Shown: positions 9,541 through 19,648, counted from the first letter of the stretch. The stretch is 61,967 bases of DNA from Candidatus Omnitrophota bacterium (GCA_018819285.1 JAHJQM010000020.1:1-61967), one strand, 5' to 3'. The notes: generated from the letters alone by a model not told the origin. Numbers and translations: made by a program.

Positions 9541-10101
9541 AGAAGCTATTTTTGCACCTAACTTAAATGCCTTTTTTAAATAACCTTGATGCCGAAGTAT
9601 ATCAGCCTTGAATTCTATGCCCTGACAGAAAAGCTCATATTTATAATTAGCGTTTATTGTGACAAAAAAGTTTTTCGTTACCGCTTTGGCATTCTCAAGA
9701 AAATCCTTTCTCGTAGACGCCTCCACGCAAATAAATGCGCTCTGTATCTTTTTATAGCCATTATCCTTTTTCAATATATATTTTGCCCTCCAAGCGCACT
9801 GGAATCTATCTATCATCATTTTTGCTTGCGCGCTCAGGCTCCCGAAAAATATAGGAGAAGCAAATATAACGGCGTCCGCTTCTTTTATTTTTTTGTAAAC
9901 TTCCTGCATGCCGTCTTTTATCAGGCACGAACCATCGTATGTCATTTCTTCGCATTCCTGGCAGGGAACAAATTTCAGTTTATTAAGAACTATCTTTTCT
10001 ATATCAGCGCCTTTACTTTCAGCGCCTTCCAAGACCTTATCCAAAAGAATATCTATGTTGCCACCTATTCTGGGACTGCCATTTATACCTAAAACTTTCA
10101 T
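9538..10101 (-). CDS. Flavodoxin-like NAD(P)H-dependent FMN reductase
   Basis: MKVLGINGSPRIGGNIDILL, ADAVIFASPIFFGSLSAQAKMMIDR. Confidence 0.88.
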   Translation of the reverse strand: MKVLGINGSPRIGGNIDILLDKVLEGAESKGADIEKIVLNKLKFVPCQECEEMTYDGSCLIKDGMQEVYKKIKEADAVIFASPIFFGSLSAQAKMMIDRFQCAWRAKYILKKDNGYKKIQSAFICVEASTRKDFLENAKAVTKNFFVTINANYKYELFCQGIEFKADILRHQGYLKKAFKLGAKIAS

Positions 10102-10113
10102 TTATATGCTCCG

Positions 10114-10152
10114 TAACTTTACAAATGGTGCCAGGCACGAATTGTAAAGTTA
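10114..10152. repeat. 39-bp palindromic repeat, family A copy 2
   Basis: TAACTTTACAAATGGTGCC-A-GGCACGAATTGTAAAGTTA. Confidence 0.92.
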
Positions 10153-10722
10153 GTAATTTTCTGATATCAGCTCGTAATATGCCTGAGGATGAGCGCACGC
10201 TGGGCATTTGTCCGGCGCTTCTCCTCCTTCATGCACATAACCGCAATTGCGGCATTTCCATTTCACAGCAGTATCTTTTTTAAATACTTTTTTATCTTTT
10301 ACATTTTTCCAAAGCTTTCTGTACCTGGCTTCATGCTGCTCTTCCACTTCAGCTATTTCTTTAAACTGATCCGCAGCTTCTTCAAGCCCCTCTTTCCGGG
10401 CAATTGCTTCAAAATTTTTATAGATCTTTGTCCATTCCATTTTTTCGCCTTCAGCAGCTGCGTCAAGATTATCTGAAGTCGTTCCTATGACACCCGCAGG
10501 ATAAGCTGCAACTATCTCCACATCTCCGCCTTCTAACAGCCTGAAAAACCTCTTTGCATGCTCTTTTTCGTTATCAGCTGTCTCTAAAAATATAGCTGAT
10601 ATCTGTTCATAGCCTTCTTTTTTTGCCACGCCCGCAAAATAGGTATAGCGATTTCTTGCCTGAGATTCTCCAGCGAACGCCGCAAGAAGATTTTTTTCTG
10701 TCTGACTTCCTTTCATTTTCAT
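10150..10722 (-). CDS. rbr: Rubrerythrin
   Basis: Diiron domain (AFAGESQARNRYTYFA, EVEEQHEARY) plus C-terminal rubredoxin domain CRNCGYVHEGGEAPDKCPACAH. Confidence 0.95.
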   Translation of the reverse strand: MKMKGSQTEKNLLAAFAGESQARNRYTYFAGVAKKEGYEQISAIFLETADNEKEHAKRFFRLLEGGDVEIVAAYPAGVIGTTSDNLDAAAEGEKMEWTKIYKNFEAIARKEGLEEAADQFKEIAEVEEQHEARYRKLWKNVKDKKVFKKDTAVKWKCRNCGYVHEGGEAPDKCPACAHPQAYYELISENY

Positions 10723-11885
10723 GACACTGCCTCCTTTACCTTATTTTTTAGTTCAACTAACTCTTTATCATCAGGTACCCACTGTATTTTTAAGCCTTTT
10801 ACCGGTAATTCAAACTTAGCCTGTTCCATGATGTTTTCTATATCGCCAATACTCTGACCTCCCCATCCATAGGACCCGAATGCAACACCAATTCTATTCT
10901 TAGGGGCAAGGCCTTTCATGTAAGTGAGAAACGCTGATACTGTAGGAAGCATGCCGTTATTTAATGTAGGCGAACCGACGCATATATATTTTGCCTCCAA
11001 AACAGAAGCCATTACATCAGATATATGATTTGTTTGTAGATTTCTTATTTCGCATGGCATGCCATTTTCTTCAAAAACATCTTTTATCGCATAAACCATC
11101 TTTTCAGTGCTATGCCACATGGTATCGTACACAACAACTGCCTTTTTTTCGCATACATTATTCGCCCATTTCTTATAAAACCCTAGTATATCCTTTATAT
11201 GGCTCCTCCAAACAAGTCCATGGCTCGGCGCAATCATATTTATATCCAGACCTGAAACAGCTTCCAGCGCTTTATTTACTTGAGCGCCAAATGGCAACAC
11301 AATGTTTGCATAATACTTAGCTGCCTCAATTCGCACCCTGCCCCATTCATACTCATCATCAAACCGCTCGCAAGACGCAATATGCTGGCCAAACGCGTCA
11401 TTAGGCAAAAGCAATTTTTCTTCAGGGATATAAGTAGCCATTGAGTCAGGCCAATGCACCATCTGAGTCAATACAAAATTCAAATTCCTTGTTCCTATAT
11501 TAATCGAATCGCCTGTATTAACTACTTTAAATTTCATATCTTTCTTAAAATGTTTTTTAAGGCCCTTTTCGCCGTTAGGGGAACAGACAATAATTGCATT
11601 TTTTGCAATATCCGCTACCTCCAAAATGCTTCCTGAATGGTCCATTTCAGTATGATTTGAAATAATATAATCTATTTTAGAAGGGTCTATAACGCTTTTT
11701 ATTCTTTCAAGCATTTCGCTAAACATATAATGCTTAACTGTATCTACAAGAGTGATCTTTTTATCTATTATTAAATACGCATTGTACGTAGACCCCAACT
11801 GAGTAGAATACCCGTGGAAGTTCCTCAGATCCCAGTCAACAGCCCCAACCCAATATATACCTTTTTTAATCTCTAATGCCTTCAA
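10719..11885 (-). CDS. FprA-type flavodiiron protein
   Basis: SNHTEMDHSG metal ligands; C-terminal flavodoxin domain VVVYDTMWHSTEKM. Confidence 0.93.
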   Translation of the reverse strand: MKALEIKKGIYWVGAVDWDLRNFHGYSTQLGSTYNAYLIIDKKITLVDTVKHYMFSEMLERIKSVIDPSKIDYIISNHTEMDHSGSILEVADIAKNAIIVCSPNGEKGLKKHFKKDMKFKVVNTGDSINIGTRNLNFVLTQMVHWPDSMATYIPEEKLLLPNDAFGQHIASCERFDDEYEWGRVRIEAAKYYANIVLPFGAQVNKALEAVSGLDINMIAPSHGLVWRSHIKDILGFYKKWANNVCEKKAVVVYDTMWHSTEKMVYAIKDVFEENGMPCEIRNLQTNHISDVMASVLEAKYICVGSPTLNNGMLPTVSAFLTYMKGLAPKNRIGVAFGSYGWGGQSIGDIENIMEQAKFELPVKGLKIQWVPDDKELVELKNKVKEAVS

Positions 11886-11924
11886 TGTATAGTCTCCTTT
11901 GAATTTCCTGCATTTTATTTATGT

Positions 11925-12620
11925 TCATTCGTATTTCACAAATTCGCTTTTCTTAGCGCCGCATACAGGGCAAACCCATGAATCAGGTATGTCTTCAAAC
12001 GCAGTGCCTGGCTGTATGCCTCCGTCAGGATCCCCTGTTTCAGGATCATATACATAATTACAGACTTTGCAGACATATTTCTGTTTCGATTTATCGGCTT
12101 TTTTAATAACACCTTCTCCTTTTATAAATGTAGGGGCTGTGTCAGGCGTTGTGCCGCGCTTTACCTGATGGTAATACTCGTATGTCATAGGCCTGCCTGT
12201 TTTTAATATCTTTGAATCTATCATTCTGCCTATGAAAAGTGTATGCGTAAAGCAATCAAACTGATCTACAACCTCTGCTTCTAAATAACAAAGCGCGTTA
12301 TCAATAACTACAGGGCATCCTGAGCCAAGTTTTATATATTTGATATCTTTAAATTTATCTTCCGACCTTCCTGATTTAAATCCAAATCTGCCTATAAAAC
12401 TTAAGGCTGCCTCCTCCTCTAGTATTGAAACGCTGAATTTCCTAGCTGATTCAATATACTCATGAGTCAGGTTTTTCTTATTTATGCTTATAGCTATAGT
12501 TACAGGCTCGCTTGTTATCTGGAAAACAGTATTAGCTATCTGGCCGTTTAACAGATTGCCCTTATTGGAGCTTACTATATACATGCCATAACCTATATTA
12601 TGCAAAACATTCAGATCCAT
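11925..12620 (-). CDS. Flavin reductase-rubredoxin fusion (high-molecular-weight rubredoxin type)
   Basis: N-terminal flavin reductase-like domain; C-terminal [33 protein letters not shown]. Confidence 0.92.
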   Translation of the reverse strand: MDLNVLHNIGYGMYIVSSNKGNLLNGQIANTVFQITSEPVTIAISINKKNLTHEYIESARKFSVSILEEEAALSFIGRFGFKSGRSEDKFKDIKYIKLGSGCPVVIDNALCYLEAEVVDQFDCFTHTLFIGRMIDSKILKTGRPMTYEYYHQVKRGTTPDTAPTFIKGEGVIKKADKSKQKYVCKVCNYVYDPETGDPDGGIQPGTAFEDIPDSWVCPVCGAKKSEFVKYE

Positions 12621-12629
12621 GCGGCTCCT

Positions 12630-13919
12630 TTATTTTTTCAATATTTTATCAAGGTCGTCTTTCGGGTTAGTTATTAACTTCAGATCAAATTTCTCCTGGA
12701 GAACGCTAAATACATTCTTAGACACAAATGCAGGAGGAGTAGGGCCTATATGCATGCCTTTAATATTAAGATATAATAAACTCAGAAGAATTGCAACTGC
12801 TTTTTGTTCAAACCACGAGAGAACTAGCGTCAAAGGCAAGCCATTTACGTCTGTCTTAAACGCTCCTGCTAGCGCCTCTGCTATCTTTATAGCAGAATAC
12901 GCGTCATTACACTGGCCAAGATCTATAAGCCTAGGAATGCCTTCTATATTTCCGAAATCTATCTTATTGAAACGGTATTTTCCGCAAGCAAGCGTAAGTA
13001 TCACGCAATCGTCCGGAACCATTTCCGCGAATTCTGTATAATAGTTTCTTCCAGGCTTTGCGCCATCGCACCCGCCTACTAAAAAGAAATGCTTTATTTT
13101 ACCGGTTTTTACAGCGTTTATGATTTTGTCCGCCAGTCCAAGAACTGCTGTATAATGAAAACCTGTCATTATTTTCTTAGAACTTGATTCATGCAGAGAA
13201 GGCAGGCTTTTAGCCTTTTTTATCAACTCGCTGAAATCCCTTCTCTCCACACGTTTTGAACCTGGAACTCCTGTTATGCCTACTGTAAACAGCCTGTCCA
13301 GATAAGTATTCTCCGGAGGAATAAGGACGCAGTTTGTAGTAGCTAAAAGAGCTCCTGGAAATTCTTTGAATTCCTTTTTCTGTTCCTGCCATGCCCCGCC
13401 GTAATTGCCAGCCAGGTGCTTAAACTTCTTGAGTTCAGGATACCCGTGAGCAGGAAGCATCTCTCCGTGGGTATACACATTCACGCCTGTTCCTTCTGTT
13501 TGTCTTAATAATTCATAAAGATCTAGAAGGTCGTGGCCTGTCACAAGTATACATGGGCCTTTTTTCGTACCTGTCTCAACCTCTGTAGGCATTGGACTGC
13601 CGAATCGCTGGGTATGGGCTTTATCCAGGAGCTCCATCACCTTTATATTAATATAGCCGCACTTCAAAACTAAGGCTATGTATTGATTCAGGTCAAAACT
13701 AACATTTGTTACAGTTTTAAATAACGCCTCGTGCATGAACGCGTCCACTTCTTTATCTATAGCGCCCAATTCTCTCGCGTGATACGCATATGCAGCTATG
13801 CCTTTTAAGCCATATAACAATGTATCCTGAAGGCTTTGTATATCCTCGTTCTTGCCGCACACCCCTACTTTAGTGCATCCTGTTCCACCTACTGTTTGTT
13901 CGCATTGATAACAAAACAT
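12630..13919 (-). CDS. hcp: Hybrid cluster protein (hydroxylamine reductase), short form
   Basis: MFCYQCEQTVGGTGCTKVGVCGK, GTHGEMLPAHGYPEL, VGGCDGAKPGRNYYTE; 429 aa. Confidence 0.93.
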   Translation of the reverse strand: MFCYQCEQTVGGTGCTKVGVCGKNEDIQSLQDTLLYGLKGIAAYAYHARELGAIDKEVDAFMHEALFKTVTNVSFDLNQYIALVLKCGYINIKVMELLDKAHTQRFGSPMPTEVETGTKKGPCILVTGHDLLDLYELLRQTEGTGVNVYTHGEMLPAHGYPELKKFKHLAGNYGGAWQEQKKEFKEFPGALLATTNCVLIPPENTYLDRLFTVGITGVPGSKRVERRDFSELIKKAKSLPSLHESSSKKIMTGFHYTAVLGLADKIINAVKTGKIKHFFLVGGCDGAKPGRNYYTEFAEMVPDDCVILTLACGKYRFNKIDFGNIEGIPRLIDLGQCNDAYSAIKIAEALAGAFKTDVNGLPLTLVLSWFEQKAVAILLSLLYLNIKGMHIGPTPPAFVSKNVFSVLQEKFDLKLITNPKDDLDKILKK

Positions 13920-13931
13920 GCTAATCTCCTT

Positions 13932-14174
13932 TCAATTATTGTTTCTATTTTTATATCTTTCATATTTTTCAGTCCCTATACAGTCTTTTGCCATGCTGCA
14001 CCAGTCAAGACAGGAACCCGGCATGCATCTACGCACTTTTTGTTTGCAATAAGGGCATATTGTCTCCGCCTCGTCGGACCATATCTCTATTTCTTTGCCG
14101 CATGCGCATTTTATGCTCTCAGGGAAAGGTTCTTTGATCCTTTTAGAACCTGGGCAACCGTCAAAAAAACTCAA
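13932..14174 (-). CDS. Small Cys-rich protein downstream of 4Fe-4S protein
   Basis: AAGGAGGAATAAA-TTG start; CACGKEIEIWSDEAETICPYCKQKV; TTG start overlaps upstream stop (TTGA). Confidence 0.65.
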   Translation of the reverse strand: MSFFDGCPGSKRIKEPFPESIKCACGKEIEIWSDEAETICPYCKQKVRRCMPGSCLDWCSMAKDCIGTEKYERYKNRNNN

Positions 14175-14899
14175 TTTATTCCTCCTTGAATACCTATAGT
14201 AAATTCCTTTAGTGGTATCTTTTTGCCTGATAATTTCATTGCTTCGCTGACTATATGATTCAACCCAAAACAACACGGCACTTCCATATGCGCCACAGCC
14301 ACGCTTTTCAGGTTATTAACCCTGAAGATCTCTGAAAGTTTCTTTATATAAACATCTGCCTCGTCCAGTTTTGGGCACGCTATAACTAATGCCTTTCCTT
14401 TTAATAAATCCCTGTGAAAATCAGGATACGAAAACGCCACGCAGTCTGCAGCTATCAATAAGTCAGCATTCTTTAAATAAGGCGCGTCCACAGGCACAAG
14501 CATAAGCTGAATCGGCCAGTTCATAAGTTCAGGCCCACTATGTTCTGTCGTTCCCCGTTCATAGCTAGTGGTTCGCGCATGGTTTGGCTTAAAAGCCCTG
14601 ACAGCTGTTCCCGGGCATCCGCAGGGTAATTTCTTCTCCTCTTTCTTTTTTATCTCTTCCAGATGTTTTTTGGTGGCTCCTTCGTCAAATTCCTTGGCGT
14701 TTCTTTCTTCAATGGTAATGGCTCCTTCCGGGCAATGGCCAAGACATGCGCCCAGGCCATCGCAGTAAATCTCTTTAACAAGCTTTGCCTTCCCATCTAT
14801 AATTTGGAGCGCTCCTTCAGCGCAGTTTGGAATGCATAATCCGCAACCGGTACATTTTTCTTCATCTATATTCACGATTTTACGTTTTGACATATTCAC
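14171..14899 (-). CDS. 4Fe-4S dicluster ferredoxin-domain protein
   Basis: CTGCGLCIPNCAEGAL and CDGLGACLGHCPEGAI ferredoxin motifs. Confidence 0.88.
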   Translation of the reverse strand: MNMSKRKIVNIDEEKCTGCGLCIPNCAEGALQIIDGKAKLVKEIYCDGLGACLGHCPEGAITIEERNAKEFDEGATKKHLEEIKKKEEKKLPCGCPGTAVRAFKPNHARTTSYERGTTEHSGPELMNWPIQLMLVPVDAPYLKNADLLIAADCVAFSYPDFHRDLLKGKALVIACPKLDEADVYIKKLSEIFRVNNLKSVAVAHMEVPCCFGLNHIVSEAMKLSGKKIPLKEFTIGIQGGIN

Positions 14900-15312
14900 C
14901 TCGATTTAGATAATTCTTGTATAGTTATGCTATCCAGGTCTTTTATAACGCCTGCATTAATAACCTTTATCTTTTTTCTGACGCTACAGGCGCTCCTGTT
15001 AGGGCATATCTTTCCTTTAAGAAAGCAGTTTGTAAGATCTATTTGCCCTTGAAAAACGCTGATTATGCAAGCCAGACTTAATTTCCCAGGGGGAACTAAA
15101 AAAGAAAAGCCTCCTGTCTTGCCTTTATACGACGAAAGTATCTTTTTCTCTGCCAGCTTCTGCAGGATCCTCCTTAAAAACACCTTTGGAAGCTTTTCTG
15201 CGCAGACTATTTCCTCTGTAGTCACTATCCTCTTATGACCTTGCCTTAAAGTCTTGGACATAAATATCAGCGCCCTTAAAGCGTAATCCGTATCCCTGGT
15301 TATGAATTTCAC
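14896..15312 (-). CDS. Rrf2-family transcriptional regulator
   Basis: KFITRDTDYALRALIFMSKT wHTH start; LAEKKILSSYKGKTGGF wing; Cys-rich CFLKGKICPNRSAC. GTG at 15312 is the likely start. Confidence 0.9.
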   Translation of the reverse strand: MKFITRDTDYALRALIFMSKTLRQGHKRIVTTEEIVCAEKLPKVFLRRILQKLAEKKILSSYKGKTGGFSFLVPPGKLSLACIISVFQGQIDLTNCFLKGKICPNRSACSVRKKIKVINAGVIKDLDSITIQELSKSR

Positions 15313-15331
15313 AGCAAAACTCCTTTTAATT

Positions 15332-15366
15332 GATACTATTTTAATATCATTTAAAAAATATGTCAA
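15332..15366 (-). promoter_or_regulatory. Sigma70-type promoter with overlapping palindromic operator upstream of the Rrf2 gene
   Basis: Minus strand: TTGACA-17 nt-TAAAAT with GATATTAAAATAGTATC over the -10; same layout at 25707-25741. Confidence 0.7.
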
Positions 15367-15400
15367 GACAATTCTTTGAATTTAATCTTCTAATGCGCCC

Positions 15401-16042
15401 TTATTTGAAAAAGGCCTCTCCTGTTTTCCTGGCTGTTTCTTTTGCGGACTCTATTTTCTGTTTTTGAACTTCCAAACCGAGGGCGTCCATTGGCTGGGTG
15501 TTTATAAAGGTGACGTCAGTTATGCCTACGAAACCAAATACTGTCTTTAAATAAGGCTCTTGGTTATCATAAATATAAAATGGGCTCTCAGGACTGTAAT
15601 CGCCGCCCCTGCTTGTTATAATAACCATTTTTTTATTTTTAACAAGTCCTTCCGGCCCTTTTTCAGTGTACCTGAAAAGATATTTTGGCTGGACAATCAC
15701 ATCCAGGTAATGCTTAAGGTAATAAGGTATGCTGAAATTCCACATAGGGACGCTTAAAAGATAGCCATCTGCTGACAAAAATCGCTCTATCTGTTTTACA
15801 ATCTCATTCCATGCGAGTTTTAAATCCTCTGTCAGGTCCCCGCCCCCGAGTAAAACATATTTTCCATTAATCACTTTAACTGTTAAAGGAGGAAGTTTTT
15901 CTTTTGTAATATCTAACGTATCTATTTTACAGTCACCGCAGCTTTCCCTGAGGCCATCCAAAAAAACCCCTGACACCTTAAGCGTCCTTGACTCCTCAGC
16001 TCTAGGCGTAGCTATAATATGCAGCAATTTTTTCATAAACAC
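15401..16042 (-). CDS. FMN-dependent NADH-azoreductase (AzoR-like)
   Basis: MKKLLHIIATPRAEESRTLKVS and SVPMWNFSIPYYLKHYLDVI. Confidence 0.88.
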   Translation of the reverse strand: MFMKKLLHIIATPRAEESRTLKVSGVFLDGLRESCGDCKIDTLDITKEKLPPLTVKVINGKYVLLGGGDLTEDLKLAWNEIVKQIERFLSADGYLLSVPMWNFSIPYYLKHYLDVIVQPKYLFRYTEKGPEGLVKNKKMVIITSRGGDYSPESPFYIYDNQEPYLKTVFGFVGITDVTFINTQPMDALGLEVQKQKIESAKETARKTGEAFFK

Positions 16043-16066
16043 TTCCCTCCTAATTAACGCAGCTCT

Positions 16067-16699
16067 TTAAACCCTAACATATATTGATGATGCCAGTTCT
16101 TTATCAATAGCGAACTGACTTTTACCTATCTGAAAAACATATGAAGGAAACTTCTGAATAAGCCTTATGCCTGTATTAGGCAGCGCGCCTATAGCTATTA
16201 TTTTCTGCAGTATAGATTGATCCTGCGTCTCTAAGTATGAAATCGTGGCTTTCCTGTCAAGTTCTAACTCGCTCAACCGCATAATTAATTTTTTAGGTAT
16301 CCTCTTCGCGTCTTTGCAACATTCTCCCTCTGGGATAGGCCTTCCGTGCGGGCAAGTCTTAGGATGGCCTAGCAGGATACAAACATTTTCATCCAGGCCT
16401 TTATGCAGCAGATGTTCAAATTTACAGCTTGCCTCGTGCACTAATTTGTCCTTGATATCAAGGACATCTACAAAAAGCCTTTCCGCTAGGCGGTGACGCC
16501 TGACGCAATTCTTAGCCTCCTCTCTTCCTTTATTGGTCAGCCTGACCTGGTTATTCTTAACCTCTACATAATCTAGATCAGTTAATTGTTTAATAGCCTC
16601 GTCATCTTTTAACACGCTTATATCGCACATATGATTTTTCTTTTCAACTATCTCTCCCCATAACGCCTCTAATATTTCCTCTTCTCTATCTCTAAGCAT
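16067..16699 (-). CDS. DtxR-family metal regulator with C-terminal FeoA-like domain
   Basis: wHTH, LVHEASCKFEHLL metal-binding helix, CPHGRPIPEGECC, C-terminal SH3/FeoA-like segment. Confidence 0.85.
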   Translation of the reverse strand: MLRDREEEILEALWGEIVEKKNHMCDISVLKDDEAIKQLTDLDYVEVKNNQVRLTNKGREEAKNCVRRHRLAERLFVDVLDIKDKLVHEASCKFEHLLHKGLDENVCILLGHPKTCPHGRPIPEGECCKDAKRIPKKLIMRLSELELDRKATISYLETQDQSILQKIIAIGALPNTGIRLIQKFPSYVFQIGKSQFAIDKELASSIYVRV

Positions 16700-16711
16700 C
16701 GCCTTGCCTCC

Positions 16712-18169
16712 TTATAGTATTACGCCAAACTTCGTCAAAATAAAATTTACGATATATGCGGCGGTAAATGAAAAAAATAATATAAAAACTGATATGCCAA
16801 GCCCTGTTTTCCAGCCGCGCTCCTTGATATTCATAAGAAACTGGGCAATGCATGGAAGAAACAATGTCAACGCCACGCAGCTGACAACAAGCTGCGTCCC
16901 GTTCAAAAGCCCGTGTTTATTAAGGTCGTACAGCCCTGCCGCGCCATAATCGCGCCTGAAAAAACCAAATAAGAAAGCTGTGCTGGCTTCAGGTGGAAGC
17001 CCTATCAGCTCAACCGGCGTTTTCAAAAGGCCCACTATAAAATCAAATATATGCAAGAGCATGCCCAGCCATATAAAAATGCTTGCCAGCAAAAATAACG
17101 GCAGTATCTCTATAAAATACCATTTTACCCTGGCAAAGGTCTTAGTAATAACATTTGAAACGCTTGGCATTCTAAGAGGAGGTACCTCCATGTAAAAAGA
17201 CGGTCTTTCCCCCGGCAAAATTTTAGAAGTTAGGTATCCTACAAATAAAAATATCAGGCCGACTATCCCAGCCCATATCAACATTGCCTTTGGATTGCCT
17301 CCTAGTAAGGCTAATATAACGCCCATCTGAGCTGAACACGGAACAGCAAGGGAGAGAAGCATGGTTGCAATAATACGTTCCCTTTTGGTAGGCAATGTCC
17401 TTGTAACCATTGTAGCCATCGTAGCGCAGCCAAAACCCAGAACCATTGGGATGACCGCTCTGCCGCTCAAGCCGATTTTTTTAAATGTCCTATCGATAAG
17501 CATTGCGAGCCGCGGAAGATAACCTGTATCTTCAATTACAGAAAATACTATAAAAAAGAACGTGACTATCGGAAGTATGAGAGCTACGGCATATCTTAAC
17601 CCTAGAGTTATTATTCCATATTCTCCTACAAAAAGCCCCTGTAGAACCTCCCATGGCACGATCTTAATTATCAGATTTGCAATAAAAGGGTTGAAATATT
17701 TTTCAAACAGGGTTCCTTCGATAAAATTCACTACAGTGCCTGCGCCAAATTGACCGACAAATTTATACAAGCCCCAGTAAAGCACGAATAAAAGAATCGG
17801 GATACCTGTCAGAGGATTCATTGTCAGTCTGCTTAATCTCTCTCTTGTTCCGATAGATTCTTTTTTTATCTTTACTGCTTTGTCTACGATAGATTTTACT
17901 TCAGCCTGTCTTTCCAATGCTAATTCATAGGTAATGGCGTTTGCAAAATGAGATTTTGTTTCTTTTACCACTTCCCGTATCTTATCTACTGCCTCGCCTT
18001 CATTCGCGACTACCATCTCTTCCGTTTCTTTGTCATCCTGAAGAATAAGCAGCGCCACAGACCTCTTTGATATAAAATAGCTGGCATTAAGCAGAGCACA
18101 TATTCTTTCAATAGCTATTTCTATTGAATATTCTACAGGGCCTTTATAATCTATTGCCATACGCCTCAA
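16712..18169 (-). CDS. feoB: FeoB membrane domain (separate polypeptide)
   Basis: Gate/core motifs VLGFGCATMATMVTRTLPTKRERI and FLFGFFRRDYGAAGL. Confidence 0.9.
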   Translation of the reverse strand: MRRMAIDYKGPVEYSIEIAIERICALLNASYFISKRSVALLILQDDKETEEMVVANEGEAVDKIREVVKETKSHFANAITYELALERQAEVKSIVDKAVKIKKESIGTRERLSRLTMNPLTGIPILLFVLYWGLYKFVGQFGAGTVVNFIEGTLFEKYFNPFIANLIIKIVPWEVLQGLFVGEYGIITLGLRYAVALILPIVTFFFIVFSVIEDTGYLPRLAMLIDRTFKKIGLSGRAVIPMVLGFGCATMATMVTRTLPTKRERIIATMLLSLAVPCSAQMGVILALLGGNPKAMLIWAGIVGLIFLFVGYLTSKILPGERPSFYMEVPPLRMPSVSNVITKTFARVKWYFIEILPLFLLASIFIWLGMLLHIFDFIVGLLKTPVELIGLPPEASTAFLFGFFRRDYGAAGLYDLNKHGLLNGTQLVVSCVALTLFLPCIAQFLMNIKERGWKTGLGISVFILFFSFTAAYIVNFILTKFGVIL

Positions 18170-18644
18170 TCCTATCTTTTAATTCCTTTATGCCTTTTCC
18201 GATTATTGAGACAGCTTCTACAACAGGAACCTTGAGCTCTTTCTCTAATATACGCGCGTCTATTATTACTCCATTTTTCTGAGCCTCATCCATAATGTTT
18301 AGCACAAGCATAACTGGCAGCTCCGCTTCTATCAACTGCAATGTCAGAGAAAGCATCCTCTCTAGATTCTTGGCATCTACAACATGGATAACGATATCAG
18401 GCTTTTCATTAAATAATATCCTTCTTGCAACCTTTTCTTCTTCTGTAATCGACAGAAATGAATACATGCCAGGCGTATCAATAACCTCATATTCAATTCC
18501 ATTTATGCTCATCTTGCCCCTGGACACCTCAACAGTAGTGCCTGGATAATTAGACACATTCACATACTGTTTTGTCAGGATGTTGAAAAGGACGCTCTTC
18601 CCGACATTCGGGTTTCCAACAATAGCAATCTTTTTTACGCTCAT
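18144..18644 (-). CDS. FeoB N-terminal GTPase domain (separate polypeptide)
   Basis: VGNPNVGKSVLFN, YPGTTVE, DTPGMYSF, NIMDEA. Confidence 0.9.
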   Translation of the reverse strand: MSVKKIAIVGNPNVGKSVLFNILTKQYVNVSNYPGTTVEVSRGKMSINGIEYEVIDTPGMYSFLSITEEEKVARRILFNEKPDIVIHVVDAKNLERMLSLTLQLIEAELPVMLVLNIMDEAQKNGVIIDARILEKELKVPVVEAVSIIGKGIKELKDRIEAYGNRL

Positions 18645-19648
18645 AAAAATATTCCGTCTATCTTAGTGCCGCATTTCCAGCATTTGCCGGTATCTATATT
18701 ATTTTCTGCTACATCAAAAATTATTCTTTTGACTAAAAGATTGCCGCAATTATAACAAAATGTATTATTGTCTTCCCTTGTATTTCCCGCATAGACATAA
18801 CGTAAGCCTGCTTTTTCGCCTATAGCTTTGGCTGTTCTCAGGGTTTCTGCAGGCGTAGGGGCTGAATCCAGATATTTATAATCAGGGTGGAATCTGGAAA
18901 CATGCCATGGTATTTCTGCTCCAACGCTAGCGATAAATTCTGCAAGGCCTTTCAGCTCTTGTTCCGAATCATTCTGGCCAGGAATAATCAGAGTCGTAAT
19001 CTCAACCCATATGCCTGATTTTTTCATGGCCTTTATAAACTCCAGCACTGGTTCTAGATGAGCATTGCAGAGCTTTTTGTAATAATCCTCGTTAAACCCT
19101 TTAAGGTCCACATTCGCGCTATCCAGATAAGGCCTGATTGTTTCCAAGGCCTGCGCTGTCATGTAACCATTTGTTACAAAATTATTATAAAGACCTTCTT
19201 TTTTAGCTAATTTTGCGACATCATATGCATACTCGAAAAATATAGTAGGCTCTGTATATGTATATGATATGCTTTTACAACCAGTTAGTTTCGCATCCCT
19301 GATAATATCTTCCGGTTTCGTATCTTTTCCTGAAGCCTCATTATCCCTTTTGGAAACCTGCGATATCTCCCAGTTCTGGCAGAATTGGCATTTGAAATTA
19401 CAGCCTATAGTTGCTATGGAATAGGATGCCGTGCCTGGCAAAAAATGATAAAGCGGTTTTTTTTCTATTGGATCTACATGCAAAGCAATGATGTCGCCAT
19501 ATACAAAGGTATATAATTTGCCATCTATATTCTGCCTTACTCCGCAAATCCCGAATTTACCAGGAAGAATTACACAGCGATGCGAACAAAGACAGCAATG
19601 CGTCTTGCCGGCGTCAAGCCTTTCATAAAGCATTGCCTCTTTTATCAT
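18641..19648 (-). CDS. amrS: AmmeMemoRadiSam system radical SAM enzyme
   Basis: CSHRC..GICGVR, GCNFKCQFCQNWEIS, C-terminal Cys-rich tail. Confidence 0.92.
   Translation of the reverse strand: MIKEAMLYERLDAGKTHCCLCSHRCVILPGKFGICGVRQNIDGKLYTFVYGDIIALHVDPIEKKPLYHFLPGTASYSIATIGCNFKCQFCQNWEISQVSKRDNEASGKDTKPEDIIRDAKLTGCKSISYTYTEPTIFFEYAYDVAKLAKKEGLYNNFVTNGYMTAQALETIRPYLDSANVDLKGFNEDYYKKLCNAHLEPVLEFIKAMKKSGIWVEITTLIIPGQNDSEQELKGLAEFIASVGAEIPWHVSRFHPDYKYLDSAPTPAETLRTAKAIGEKAGLRYVYAGNTREDNNTFCYNCGNLLVKRIIFDVAENNIDTGKCWKCGTKIDGIFL

Noticed and set aside
9586-10092. 168-aa plus-strand ORF in the track
   Set aside because: Fully antisense to the well-supported flavodoxin-like reductase; composition is typical of a shadow ORF.
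14533-14580. Possible degenerate palindromic insertion in the 4Fe-4S protein (CCACTAgCTATG...CATAGtGG)
   Set aside because: Only 8 paired bases with a bulge; within chance expectation and in a naturally variable linker.
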